From Burkholderia sp. PAMC 26561 (GTDB lineage Bacteria; Pseudomonadota; Gammaproteobacteria; Burkholderiales; Burkholderiaceae): a stretch of DNA of 64,000 nucleotides. A program made the position numbers and the translations under genes. The notes below the pieces were generated by a model. It was not told where the DNA came from. It saw nothing but the letters and a program-made list of their open reading frames with translations, and searched no databases. Shown piece by piece: positions 42,246 to 52,070 of this stretch (positions within the stretch are counted from its first letter, which is position 1; every line of letters starts with the position of its first letter). The stretch is taken from NCBI RefSeq assembly GCF_001557535.2, contig NZ_CP014310.1, forward strand, positions 1 through 64,000, given 5' to 3'.

Positions 42246-43151
42246 TTGGACCGACTCGATGCAATGGCAGTGCTGCTGGCTGCGGTGGAAGGCGGCAGCT
42301 TATCGAAAGCAAGTCGACAGCTAAAATTGCCGCTTGCCACGGTCAGTCGGAAAATAGCTGACTTAGAAAGTCACCTCAAGGCGACCGTCTTCATCCGATC
42401 AACAAAAGGGCTCGAGTTGACACCGGCCGGCCGTACTTATGTAACCGCCGCAAAAGCCATCCTCGAGCGGGTGGTGGAGGCAGAACGTGCCGTTGCTGGT
42501 GAATACACAGAACCGAAGGGAGACCTTGTCGTCACTGCACCCATTATGTTCGGCCGGCTGCATGTGCTACCTGTGGTGTCGAACTTTCTTTCTGCTTTTC
42601 CCGATGTTTCGATAGGTCTAGAGCTCACCGATAGGGTGACACATTTTCTTGACGACCAGGTAGATGTCGCGCTCCGCGTTGGCGAGCTTCCGGACAGTAA
42701 CTTGGTTGCTGTCGGCCTAGGTTCGATTCGACGCGTCGTGTGTGCAAGCCCGACCTATCTTGCAACGCGAGATGTACCTTCGACGCCGCACGACCTTGTA
42801 CGCCATGACGCGATCTCATTTGACAGTGTATCGGTGAAGAGTCAATGGAGCTTCTGGTCTGGAGGCGAAGAATTTAGAGTGCCGATTCGCTCGCGGTTGA
42901 GCGTCAATACGATTGATGCCGCCATTGACGCGGGTCTCTCTGGCTCAGGCTTGATCCGCACGATGTCCTATCAAGTCGTCGAACTTGTGCGTCGTCAACA
43001 GCTCGTAACGGTCCTGAACGATTTCGAACCGCCCAAGCGCCCGGTTCATCTGGTGTACGACAAGCAGAATCGGCTACCGTTGAAATTGCGTGCATTCGTC
43101 GACTTTGTTGTTCCGCGTTTGCGTGATCGTGTCCTTGCGGCTGCATTATAA
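42246..43151 (+). CDS. LysR-family transcriptional regulator
   Basis: 301 residues from a TTG start at 42246 (MDRLDAMAVLLAAVEGGSLS, the standard beginning of this subgroup, with GGTGGA about 7 bases upstream). Winged helix-turn-helix 1-60 (SKASRQLKLPLATVSRKIADLESHLKATVFIRSTKGLELT), effector domain 85-300 with RLHVLPVVSNFLSAFPDVSIGLEL and the C-terminal VYDKQNRLPLKLRAFVDFV. Divergent from the hydrolase at 42110 across 135 bases, the usual LysR target arrangement. Confidence 0.92.
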   Translation: MDRLDAMAVLLAAVEGGSLSKASRQLKLPLATVSRKIADLESHLKATVFIRSTKGLELTPAGRTYVTAAKAILERVVEAERAVAGEYTEPKGDLVVTAPIMFGRLHVLPVVSNFLSAFPDVSIGLELTDRVTHFLDDQVDVALRVGELPDSNLVAVGLGSIRRVVCASPTYLATRDVPSTPHDLVRHDAISFDSVSVKSQWSFWSGGEEFRVPIRSRLSVNTIDAAIDAGLSGSGLIRTMSYQVVELVRRQQLVTVLNDFEPPKRPVHLVYDKQNRLPLKLRAFVDFVVPRLRDRVLAAAL

Positions 43152-43333
43152 ATACGAGCCGGACGTCTGCATGTGCTGAGTCGCTCGCTCGTCTTCAGTT
43201 CAATAGACAATCGTTACAGCAGTTTTTGCCCGAGAGCCGGTTCTAAGGGCGGGTGCAATTCGCCTGATCGTGGAAACGTATGCTCTTACGCCAAAGAATG
43301 GAAACCAGATGAGATCGCCGGATGCATACGATT

Positions 43334-43560
43334 CGACGGGCTCTGCTTGACATAGGAGCGTCAACGCACCGATGTAAAGCTTTTTTCGACAGCCTAAAAA
43401 ACGAACGTGTTCACGAAAGACGGTCCGCCACGCATGTCGAGGCGATAGCAGACCTATTTGAATACCTCGAAGTATTTTATAACTTGAGTTGTCGTCACTC
43501 CACGCTCGACCAAATTTTGTCACCTCAGTTCATGCAAGACTCGATAGCGCTCAGCGGGAG
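43334..43560 (+). pseudogene. IS3-family OrfB, C-terminal remnant
   Basis: FFDSLKNERVHERRSATHVEAIADLFEYLEVFYNLSCRHSTLDQILSPQFMQ matches the last 50 residues of IS3-type transposases, including the catalytic Glu region and the FYN.RRHS box (here FYNLSCRHS). Nothing upstream matches; it is a fragment. 43152-43333 is unassigned. Confidence 0.7.
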
Positions 43561-43727
43561 AAAAATCCGGCGACATAATGTTAGACCCTTGGAACACAAA
43601 AAACAGCGAGAAGCTCACTTGACCGGTGTAGTAAGATCGGAAGGTCAGCGGCACCGTAACCCCCGCGTGGCAGAAACGCGTGACGTGCGAAAGGCGGAAA
43701 ATACATTAAACATGGAGCATTTGTCGA

Positions 43728-44354
43728 ATGATCACGATCTGGGGACGCGCCAATTCGGTCAACGTCCAAAAGGTATTGTGGGGCTGCGACGAACTGGGAC
43801 TGCCGTTCGAGCGAATCGACGCGGGTATGCAGTTCGGCCGCAATCACGAACCCGACTATCTAGCGATGAACCCGACAGGCCGCATTCCAACGCTCGTTGA
43901 CGGGGACTTCGTTCTGTGGGAATCAAGTTCCATCCTTCGATATCTGGCGCTGCAATATGGGCCGTCGAGCCCACTCTATCCGGCCGAGCCGAAGATTCGC
44001 GCGAGCATCGACCGCTGGCTCGACTGGTCGCTTTCAACCTTGCAGCCTGCCGAACGCCCGGTGTTCTTGAGCCTCATCCGCACACCTGAGGCGCAACGCG
44101 ATCTCATCGCGCTAGGCACCGATGTGAAGTCCGTCACGGCGCGGTGGGGGATGCTCAACGCGCACCTGCAAGGCCGCTCCTTCCTTGAGAACGACAACTT
44201 CACGCTGGCCGATATAGAGTTTGGCACATACGCGAAGCGTTGGTTCGGTCTCGAAGGAATCGAGCGCCCGTCGATGCCAAATCTCGAACGGTGGTATTCG
44301 CGTCTGGAAACGCACCTGGGCTTCAAGAAATACGTCGACCTGCCGCTCACCTGA
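43728..44354 (+). CDS. glutathione S-transferase
   Basis: 208 residues. Thioredoxin-fold N-terminal domain 1-80 (MITIWGRANSVNVQKVLWGCDELGL, with Ser/Asn at the active-site start; MNPTGRIPTLVDGDFVLWESSSILRYLALQYG, the glutathione-binding cis-Pro and ES motif) and all-helical C-terminal domain (LENDNFTLADIEFGTYAKRW). Theta/zeta-like bacterial GST. Conjugates electrophiles to glutathione in the cytoplasm, consistent with the dehalogenase/epoxide-hydrolase-like neighbours. ATG 43728 lies in good context. Confidence 0.9.
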   Translation: MITIWGRANSVNVQKVLWGCDELGLPFERIDAGMQFGRNHEPDYLAMNPTGRIPTLVDGDFVLWESSSILRYLALQYGPSSPLYPAEPKIRASIDRWLDWSLSTLQPAERPVFLSLIRTPEAQRDLIALGTDVKSVTARWGMLNAHLQGRSFLENDNFTLADIEFGTYAKRWFGLEGIERPSMPNLERWYSRLETHLGFKKYVDLPLT

Positions 44355-44469
44355 ACATTTCCAAACGATCATATAGCGATCACACTCTAAGCCCGGGGCA
44401 CGCCAAACGGTTGTGTCGCGGTAATATCGTTAAAACTAATTTTTCTTCTATGTCAAGGACTCCTTACGC

Positions 44470-44910
44470 CATCAGGGAATAGGAATGAGCCGCAGCTGTT
44501 CGCGTGGCACCGTCGTCGTCCGCCATCCGGCCTGTCCTGATCATATGCATTGCCTCAATACTCGAGAGGATAATACGGGGCACATCGGAAATCCTTGAAA
44601 CCTATCATTGGCCTGCTTCGGCAGTTGATTGCCCGGTGACCTGCTCGACAATGCTATTCGGGTACTTGACCTGTCGGACCCTACGGGGCGTTTCACGCTC
44701 AACGTTGATGGCCTGGAGGGCAGGCAGATTGGCCTCGCTTTTATCCATGGTCACGGTCTTAGGCGCACCGTTGCGATCGATGGCCTTTCAAAGTGGCTGC
44801 GCGCAGCAGCCTTATCACGATGCGCCCGCAACAGGGAATTGACCTTATTACCGGCCTTATCCACTGTACGATACAAAGTACTTCCACTCTTCCACTGACT
44901 GACGCGCTCC
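44470..44910 (-). pseudogene. IS6-family transposase, C-terminal remnant with frameshifts
   Basis: Minus-strand frames read LYRTVDKAGNKVNSLLRAHRDKAAARSHFER, then VTMDKSEANLPALQAINVERET, VRQVKYPNSIVEQV, and IEAMHMIRTGRM near the end: the DDE core order of IS6/IS26 transposases. Several frame changes; N-terminus missing. Confidence 0.75.
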
Positions 44911-44985
44911 AGAAATGTAGGCGACTTTCGATCTTGGCTGTTACGGAAGATTTGAAAAGTGGAAAACGCAAGCAAAGTAAAGAAG

Positions 44986-45475
44986 CCAGCATGGGTGAGA
45001 TACTCCGCCGAGGTTCGGGAACGCGCGGTCCGGATGGTGATGGAGCACCAGCATGAATACAACACGCAGGGCGCGTCGATGTGGTCGATTGCCTCGAAGA
45101 TGGGCATGTCGCGCGAGACGCTGCGCAACTGGGTAATTAAAGCCAAGCGGGATCCCCCGCAGCGGGCGGGCTCAACAACGACGGACCTGGCGCGGCTCAA
45201 GGAACTGGAGCGTGAGAATCGGGAATTGCGCACGGCCAACGAGGTTCTGCGCAATTCGACGATCATCGTGCGCTCTACGGGGTCGAGTCGTTTTGCCGGA
45301 TGCTGCCGATCGCCCCGTCGACATATTATCGGCACGCGTCTGAGCGTCACGACTCGCAGCTTTGGTCAGCACGAGCGCGTATTTCACACCAAGCTGGACA
45401 AGGATTTCGCGGCAAGATGGACAGGCTTTTCACACGAAGCTGGGGGGTGCGGCGGAATTCTTGGACTATTTGGAG
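44986..45475 (+). pseudogene. IS3-family OrfA plus orfB start, remnant
   Basis: Orf[46 protein letters not shown] and the zipper LKELERENRELRTANEVLR (to about 45270). After a frame change, LYGVESFCRMLPIAPSTYYRHASERHD is the beginning of OrfB. Cut by the next IS3 element at about 45476. Confidence 0.7.
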
Positions 45476-45482
45476 GTAGTCC

Positions 45483-47023
45483 ATGTACTCGTATGAAGAC
45501 CGCATTCGAGCGGTTCGGCTCTACATAAAACTGGGAAAGAGCCTTGCAGCGACCGTTCGTCAGTTAGGCTATCCCAGCGCAACCGGCACTCTCGAGCGTT
45601 GGCATCACGCCTACGAGCAATACCTGGACTTGCCGAGGGACCGTATTTGCTCAAAGCCAAAATATTCGGTCAAACAAAAGAAAGCTGCCACGGATTACTA
45701 TCTGAGCCAAGGTCAATTCTTGTCCGCGACTGTTACCGCGTTGGGATATCCAGGCGCCGTGACGCTTGCAGGCTGGCTCGACGAGCTTAACCCTGCGAGG
45801 AAGAAGCGCCTGACGGGCAAGGCCACCGGCGTTCGGCATGCCTACGAATTCAAACAACACGCGGTGGTTGATCTTTGCAGCCGGCAAGAAAGTGCCCAGG
45901 CAGTCGCTCAAAGGATTGGCGTGAGTCGAACGACGCTGTATAACTGGCAAAAACGGCTACTCGGTCTTGAGGTTATCGCAACTATGAAGCAGCGTAACGA
46001 TCCACCGCTACCGTCCGAACGAGCAGATTTGGAGAAGGAAGTTGAATCCCTTCGACGCGACATCAGGAAATTGCAGCTCGAACACGACATCTTGAAGAAG
46101 GCGAATGAACTGTTAAAAAAAGGCGTGGGCGTCGATCCGCACCTCCTGACGAATCGGGAAAAGACGTTGCTGATTGATGCCTTGAAACAGACCTATGCAC
46201 TGCCAGAGCTCTTGAGTGAACTGGGCCTTGCCCGTACTCTTACTTTTATCATCGAGCACGCCTACGCGTTTCAGACAAGTTTGCGGATGTGCGAGTTGCC
46301 GTTGCAGACCTCTTTAAGCTTAATCACAATTGTTATGGCTATCGTCGAATGCGAGCAGCGCTGGCTAGACAGCAAATTCTTATCTCGGAAAAAGTGGTCC
46401 GGCGGTTGATGAGGCAGGAATGCCGTGTAGTCGCCTGCGCGAGGCGGCGGCGTTATGCTTCGTATCTAGGTGAAATAAGCCCTGCACCGGAGAACCTTAT
46501 CAATCGCAATTTCCAAGCGACGGCTCCGAATGAGAAGTGGCTAACAGAAATCACGGAATTCCACATCCCAGCTGGGAAGGTGTATCTCTCACCTATGATC
46601 GACTGCTTCGACGGGCTGGTGATTAGCTGGTCGATTGGCACGAGTCCGGACGCCGATCTTGTCAACACGATGTTGGATGCTGCTGTGGAGACGGTTGCTA
46701 ACAGCGAAGAACGACCTATTGTCCATTCGGACCGTGGTTGCCACTATCGTTGGCCTGGCTGGCTCTCAAGAATTCGTGATGCGCAACTCATGCGGTCAAT
46801 GTCGCGTAAAGCGCGCTCGCCTGATAATGCAGCCTGCGAAGGCTTCTTCGGTCGCCTTAAAACAGAGTTGTTTTATCCGCGAGACTGGAAAACAACGACC
46901 ATTGCAGAATTCATAGCAGTAGTGGACTTGTACATCCACTGGTACAACGAGAAACGGATCAAAATCTCCCTAGGTTCACTCAGCCCCATCGAATATCGTG
47001 AGAGCCTAGGACTCAGAGCATAA
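45483..47023 (+). pseudogene. IS3-family transposase (IS150-like OrfA-OrfB), frameshifted
   Basis: OrfA-like N-terminus with two helix-turn-helix repeats (YSYEDRIRAVRLYIKLGKSL..., YEFKQHAVVDLCSRQESAQAVAQRIGVSRTTLYNWQKR) and zipper (SLRRDIRKLQLEHDILKKANELLKKG), continuing in the same frame into OrfB (TNREKTLLIDALKQTYALPELLSELGLAR). One base is missing at about 46232, after which the -1 frame gives SYFYHRARLRVSDKFADVR, EKWLTEITEFHIPAGKVYLSPMIDCFDGLV, IVHSDRGCHYRWPGW and FFGRLKTELFYPRDW (complete DDE). Repairing that base gives a full transposase. Confidence 0.85.
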
Positions 47024-47052
47024 ACCAGTCCAAGAATTCCGCCGCACCCCCG

Positions 47053-47155
47053 CTTATTCGCAACGCGGCGACACGTGGTGGGTACCTCGAGTATCGTGCT
47101 TCGGTCGCGCAGTGGAAGGCGGAATGGTTTGCCAAGCGGCCAAAGCCGGCGAAGC
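47053..47155 (+). pseudogene. IS30 fragment
   Basis: 103 bases about 93% identical by eye to 21576-21670, inside the IS30 transposase gene (NAATRGGYLEYCASVAQWKAERFAKRPKPAK, here with changes). It is directly joined to the IS630 3' end at 47156. Confidence 0.75.
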
Positions 47156-48221
47156 TAGTCCATTGCGTAATTGACTTGGCACCGGGTGAATTCGACGGGA
47201 AGGATCGCCATATTTCCACTTGATTGGTTTCGGGTTTTGGTTTTGGTTGTGCTCGCGGATAAAACGCATCAGTTTGCGATCCAGATCCTTCACCGACGTG
47301 AAGACGCCGCGAGCGATCACATCACGCTGAATGCGTGAGAACCAATTTTCGACCTGGTTGAGCCCCGAGGAGTAAGTCGGCGTGAAGTGCAAGCGCACGT
47401 TGCGAGTCGCGGTAAGAAAGTCGGCCACCCGCTGCGTCTTGTGGCTGCTCACGTTATCGCAAATGACGTGGATTTCCCTACGTTTGGGCTGGCTGGCGAA
47501 GACATCAGTCAGGAAGGACACAAACTGTTCGCTGGTGTGGCGCGGTCGTGCCCACCACCTCGCCGGTAGCAGTATTAAATGCCGCGAACAGACTGAGGGT
47601 ACCGTTGCGTTTGTACTCGAAGCCGTGGCTTTCGGCACGCCCCGGCGACAACGGCAGCATCCGGTCGCGGCGCTCAAGTGCCTGGATCGCGGTTTTCTCA
47701 TCTACGCAGAACACCACCGCGTGCGCCGGCGGGTTCAAATAAAGCCCGATCACGTCGGCTGCCTTGGTCTCGAAGTCCGGATCGTTAGAGACCATGTGCC
47801 GCTCCAAGCGCTGCGGCTTGATGCCGTGCTTACGCCAGATGCGCTGCACGGCTGAGACCGACACATCGCCCAGCTCTGCTGCGAGCTTGTAGCTGCTCGA
47901 GTGTGTCGAACCGTCAGATGGTTTGTGCTTGAGGGTGCGGTTAAGTACACGCGCTTCCAACTTGGCAGGCGGCTGCTCAGGAGCGCGCCCGGGATGGCGA
48001 GCGTACATGCCGGCCAGTCGCTCGTTGAGGAAGCCTCCTGACCAACGTGCGATGAAACGCGAGTCGCAGCCTAGCGCGCTCATGATTGCGTCGCGCGATT
48101 CACCGTCCTCGAGCATCAAGATCAACTTTGCGCGTCGCACGTCCGCCGCGCGCACCGTTCGACTGCGCGCCGCTAAAAGTAGTTGCTTACGTTCGGTATC
48201 TGTCAGATTCATCTTGCCCAT
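47156..48221 (-). pseudogene. IS630-family transposase, one frameshift
   Basis: N-terminal frame from ATG 48221: helix-turn-helix (DVRRAKLILMLEDGESRDAIMSALGCDSRFIARW, KLAAELGDVSVSAVQRIWRKHGIKP) and the first catalytic Asp (VVFCVDEKTAIQALERRDRMLPLSPG). A break at about 47545 (GTTAPHQRT) leads to the second frame: HTSEQFVSFLTDVFASQPKRREIHVICDNVSSHKT and TPTYSSGLNQVENWFSRIQRDVIARGVF with the last two acidic residues. Otherwise complete. Confidence 0.85.
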
Positions 48222-48267
48222 GGCCCATATCTAAACACATACGGGGTGCCAATCAATGACGCGATGG

Positions 48268-48545
48268 ACTAGGGTTCGAGTCTTACGCGTGAGTCGGCGT
48301 GAATGGAGGCCAACTCGCTTTTGATGACCCTCGTTTCCGGGAGGAAGAACAGCCCTATCACTAACGTGCACGAGGCGACGACCACCGGATATTAAGGACC
48401 GTAGTAAATATCTCCGGTTGCCGCCATCATCGCAAACGCTGTTGCTGGCAAGAAGCCACCAAACCAGTCATTGCCTATGTTGTAGGGTAAGCTCGTTGCC
48501 GTGTAGCGGACCTGCGCGGGGAACAACTCCATGTACCGGCTCCGG
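48268..48545 (-). pseudogene. major facilitator superfamily transporter, C-terminal fragment
   Basis: Minus strand: RYMELFPAQVRYTATSLPYN, IGNDWFGGFLPATAFAMMAA, TGDIYYGP, then an in-frame TAA (about 48391), then YPVVVASCTLVIGLFFLPETR. This is the last two or three membrane segments of a metabolite:proton symporter (shikimate/citrate-type). Cut at 48545 by the next IS. A cargo gene lost to IS insertion. Confidence 0.7.
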
Positions 48546-48569
48546 TTGTTTGGACACGCTTTTTGCAGT

Positions 48570-49556
48570 TCAGGCGGCCAGCTTCATCAGCCTTTCCTGA
48601 CTGGCTTCGAGGGGTGATTTGAAGCCCAGCTTTTCAAGACGCCAGTCGCGGTTGTATCGATCTTGGACGCGACAGCGGCGGCACGAACTTCCTCCGGGTT
48701 TTTGAAGATGCGTCCATGAATCGCCTGCTCCTTCATGGTTCGGTTGAACCTCGCGGCCACGCCGTTGGTCTGCGCGCTCGGCGACGAAGGCGTAGCTCGG
48801 CGCGATGCCCCAGAATTTGATCTGGTCGCGAAAGTCGTCCGAGGTGTATTGCGAACCATGATCCATGCGCAGCGACAGCCCGCGACGCGCGTCGGCACCC
48901 ACGGAGCCAAACTCGCCCAGCAGCCGCTGGGAGATCGGCTCGAGGGCGGCGAAACGGTCACCAATTTTCGCGGCATAAATGCCGATGCACGTGCCGTCGC
49001 AGTGATCGACGGCGGAGAAGATCCACACCATGCCGTCGTCCACGGTCGCGATGCGCACGCCGTCGGTACCCCACATTTCATTGGGGCGATCAGTTGTAAT
49101 CCGGCCGTCGTGAAGGATGGGTTCGCCTCGCGCTTGACGATGCGGCGAGAGCAGACTGTGCTCCCGCATCAGCCGCAACACGCGGGTCCGTGAGACAAGG
49201 ATGTCATGCAGGATGCGCAGCCGTGCCCAGACCTTGCGATGCCCCTCGCCCTTGAAGGGCGAAGCCGCCAGATCGTCACCGATGGCCTTGAGCAAGTCAG
49301 CATCGGGCATCTTCGGCTTCGGCCCACGCCTGCGCACAACCATCGGTGTCACGCCGGCGCTCGCTCTGGCACGTACGGCGTAGATCGTCGAGCGCGGGAA
49401 GTCGAGCACCTGGCAAACCCGTTGCGATCCAAAGGGCTTGCCGACGCTCACGGAGATCTCGTGGCTCATGTCGATGATCTCCGAGCGCTCAAAGGGCGAC
49501 GGGCGTGCCGCTCGCGTTCCTTGTTCAAAATCTCGATTGTCATCCCTCTGCGTCAC
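48570..49556 (-). pseudogene. IS3-family-like transposase (OrfB type), two compensating frameshifts
   Basis: Helix-turn-helix-like N-terminus (FGSQRVCQVLDFPRSTIYAVRAR), GHRKVWARLRILHDILVSRTRVLRLMREHSLL, DDE core PNEMWGTDGVRIATVDDGMVWIFSAVDHC and LSLRMDHGSQYTSDDFRDQIKFWG. From about 48795 the frame shifts (correct residues AQTNGVAARFNRTMKEQAIHGRI are in another frame) and returns near 48680 for DRYNRDWRLEKLGF. No orfA precedes it. Confidence 0.75.
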
Positions 49557-49607
49557 AATAGATGTCGCCTCTGAATTTTCTTAATCCGAAGAACTCAGAG
49601 GTGTAGG

Positions 49608-50108
49608 TTGAATGCCAAACAGACGTATTCTGTTGAATTCAGGGAGCAGGCGCTGGCAAAGGTCCTGCAACGCGGCAACCGGTCCGTAGGAACGGTTGCC
49701 GCGGAACTGAACATGAACGTATTAACTTTGAGGAAGTGGATCCGCGTGTCTAACGCCGCAAACCGCAACCCGGGGCCAGTCGATGCACGGCGCCCGGAAG
49801 ATTGGTCTTTGGAAGATCGCCTGCTGGCATTGCAGCAGAGCCATGGACTGAGCGCCGAGGCACTCAGCGCGTGGTGCCGTGAACGTGGCTTGTTTGTTCA
49901 TCATCTGGACCAGTGGCGTGCCCAGTTTTGCTCGGCCGGCACCGCGAGCAGCGCACGTGCAAACGCTCCAGAACTGCGCGAGCTGAAACAGGCCAATGCG
50001 CAGCTGCAGCGCGAATTGAAACGCAAGGAAAAGGCTTTAGCGGAGGCGGCCGCGTTGCTGATACTTTCAAAAAAGTACCAGGCGCTGTTCGGGGACGAGG
50101 ACGAATGA
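49608..50108 (+). CDS. IS OrfA (helix-turn-helix protein)
   Basis: 166 residues, longer than usual for OrfA. Two helix-turn-helix segments (YSVEFREQALAKVLQRGNRSVGTVAAELNMNVLTLRKWI; LLALQQSHGLSAEALSAWCRERGLFVHHLDQW) and a C-terminal coiled coil (LRELKQANAQLQRELKRKEKALAEAAALLIL). Start codon may also lie upstream of the GTAGGTTGAATG at 49602-49613. Binds the IS ends with OrfB. Confidence 0.8.
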   Translation: MNAKQTYSVEFREQALAKVLQRGNRSVGTVAAELNMNVLTLRKWIRVSNAANRNPGPVDARRPEDWSLEDRLLALQQSHGLSAEALSAWCRERGLFVHHLDQWRAQFCSAGTASSARANAPELRELKQANAQLQRELKRKEKALAEAAALLILSKKYQALFGDEDE

Positions 50109-51184
50109 GCTCCCCCGAAGAGCGTGCGACATTGCAGGAGCTGATCGGCAAGGCGACTACAGCCGGGGCTCGTCAGGCACGCGCATGTGCTGTGCTCGGG
50201 CTAAGCGCGCGCACCGTGCAGCGCTGGCAAGGCGGCGGTCCTGAAGCAGTGGATGGGCGCGCCTTACGCCATCATGATGCTGTTCACAAGCTGTCGACCG
50301 ATGAGCGCGCTGAACTGCTGGCGGTGGCCAACTCTGTCGAATTCGCTCATCTGCCACCGAGCCAAATCGTCCCTCGATTGGCCGACCAGGGCCGCTACAT
50401 CGCCTCAGAATCGACGTTCTACCGGGTGCTGCGTGAAGAGAAACAGCTTGCTCATCGGCGCAGTGAACAACCAGCGCGCGCCCGCAGCAAGCCTCGCGCA
50501 GTTTGTGCCGACGAGCCCAATCAATTGTTCAGCTGGGATATCACTTACCTGCCGACGACAGTTCGCGGGCAGTATTTCTATCTCTATCTGTTCATGGACG
50601 TATTCAGTCGGATGGTCGTCGGCTGGCAGGTCTACGCTGAAGAGAGCAGCGCCCAGGCCAGCGAGCTTCTGAAGGACCTATGTGCACGTGAAGCGATCAA
50701 ACCGGGTCAGGTGATTTTGCATTCGGATAACGGCGGCCCAATGAAGGGTGCCACGATGCTCGCCACCCTGCAGGCTCTGGGTGTCATGCCGTCATTGAGT
50801 CGACCGGGCGTGAGCAACGACAACCCGTTCTCGGAATCGTTGTTCAAAACACTGAAGTATCGGCCGGCCTATCCTCTGCAGGCGTTCGACACTCTATTTG
50901 CCGCGCGCGCTTGGGTCACCGTGTTGGTGCGCTGGTATAACCACGAACATCGTCACAGCGCGATCCGTTTCGTCACGCCTGCCCAACGGCACGCCAACCT
51001 CGACCAGCAGATCCTCGATCGCCGCGCGATGCTCTACGAGGCGGCAAAGCAGCGCAACCCGCTACGATGGAAAGGCCCCACTCGAAACTGGAAGCGCGTA
51101 CACACCGTCCATTTGAATCCCGATCGCACAGACAACTTTGAACCCATCAAACGCAACCACCGACAGGAGCAAAAAGCCGCCTAA
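50105..51184 (+). CDS. IS OrfB transposase (DDE integrase core)
   Basis: 359 residues from ATG 50105, overlapping the orfA stop. N-terminal helix-turn-helix (RQARACAVLGLSARTVQRWQ), then the rve core: NQLFSWDITYLPTTVRGQYFYLYLFMDVFSRMVVGW (first Asp), VILHSDNGGPMKGATM (second Asp) and NDNPFSESLFKTLKYRPAYP (Glu), with RWYNHEHRHSAIRFVTP at the end. All three catalytic residues present; likely active. Confidence 0.9.
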   Translation: MSSPEERATLQELIGKATTAGARQARACAVLGLSARTVQRWQGGGPEAVDGRALRHHDAVHKLSTDERAELLAVANSVEFAHLPPSQIVPRLADQGRYIASESTFYRVLREEKQLAHRRSEQPARARSKPRAVCADEPNQLFSWDITYLPTTVRGQYFYLYLFMDVFSRMVVGWQVYAEESSAQASELLKDLCAREAIKPGQVILHSDNGGPMKGATMLATLQALGVMPSLSRPGVSNDNPFSESLFKTLKYRPAYPLQAFDTLFAARAWVTVLVRWYNHEHRHSAIRFVTPAQRHANLDQQILDRRAMLYEAAKQRNPLRWKGPTRNWKRVHTVHLNPDRTDNFEPIKRNHRQEQKAA

Positions 51185-51210
51185 ATTTAATCGTTGAGGC
51201 GACATCTACC

Positions 51211-51524
51211 TTGAAATCTACCGGTCATCGTGAGCTCGCCGACACGCCGGACGGCCTCGTTGAGTCGGGCTTTCAACGGATCGCTAGTGCGTGCCTTCAG
51301 GCCTGCCTCCATACCCGCCAGAGCCTGTTCACGCCAGCCGTCACGCCAACTTCGCGCGACACGGCATCGACGGGTTCGCCGCGCAGCAATCGGAGCACCA
51401 CGCCACGTTTGCGCCCGGTCGACCAGCGTTTGACTTCGGCGGCGCCAGAGGCGCTTCCAGTCGCGCTACGCGCGCGTTCCAGCGCCTCTGGCGCAACTGC
51501 ATTCGCATCAGCTTTCTTCAACAT
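51211..51524 (-). pseudogene. IS OrfA-like helix-turn-helix remnant
   Basis: ATG 51524: KRWSTGRKRGVVLRLLRGEPVDAVSREVGVTA, then after a one-base loss near 51330, WREQALAGMEAGLKARTSDPLKARLNEAVRRVGELTM in a second frame. This is a transposase-type helix-turn-helix plus helix, cut at 51208 by the preceding IS. Confidence 0.65.
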
Positions 51525-51767
51525 GAACTACTCCAGTTTGGAACATACGTTTTACCCCATGCATGGACGCCCCCGGTTTGCCAAGCTCTCATTTGCGACG
51601 GTGTTAAGGTAAAGATTGCAGCCATGCATCCGGACTTCGATGTCCGGCGCAAGCCGGCGGTCCCTGATGGAATTTGCTGGTCGGGGTCTCATCAAATCTG
51701 AGTGCTGTGAGATAGGCTGAAGAAAGTGGAGATCAATGTTTCGTAGAATGAGCGAAATGGAGATCAA

Positions 51768-52070
51768 ATGAATCGAGGACCGAAAGGCCGCTACACGAAG
51801 GAGTTTCGCGAGCAGGCGGTGAAGCTCGTTCTTGTCGATGGACTGTCGCAGCGAGAAGTTGCGGGCCGATTATCTTTGTCGGTTAAAACGCTTGGCGCTT
51901 GGGTCGTTGCCGAGCGAAAAGGGACGCTAACGAAGGTAGGCGAGACGCAAAAGCCGCAGAGCGAGTTGGAGGCGGAATTGGCGCGGGTGAAGCGCGAGCT
52001 GGCGACGGTCACGATGGAGCGCGATATTTTAAAAAAAGCGACGGTCTATTTCGCGAAGGAGTCGCGGTGA
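51768..52070 (+). CDS. IS3-family OrfA (IS3-b2)
   Basis: 100 residues, identical to the IS3-b1 product except Lys for Glu (LSVKTLGAW). Ends with the -1 frameshift signal TTTTAAAAAAAGCG (about 52026-52039) that allows the OrfAB fusion transposase. Confidence 0.92.
   Translation: MNRGPKGRYTKEFREQAVKLVLVDGLSQREVAGRLSLSVKTLGAWVVAERKGTLTKVGETQKPQSELEAELARVKRELATVTMERDILKKATVYFAKESR

Larger units (their letters stand above)
49559..51208 (+). mobile_element. two-ORF IS with IS3-type organisation, complete
   Basis: 1650 bases bounded by the inverted repeats TAGATGTCGCCTC (49559-49571) and its complement (51196-51208). orfA and orfB overlap by 4 bases. No frameshift seen. Flanks do not show a clear duplication. 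Confidence 0.75.

Noticed and set aside
43322..43900. 192-codon frame joining an IS3 tail to the region before the GST gene
   Set aside because: Only the first third is IS3-like; the rest overlaps the GST gene in another frame.
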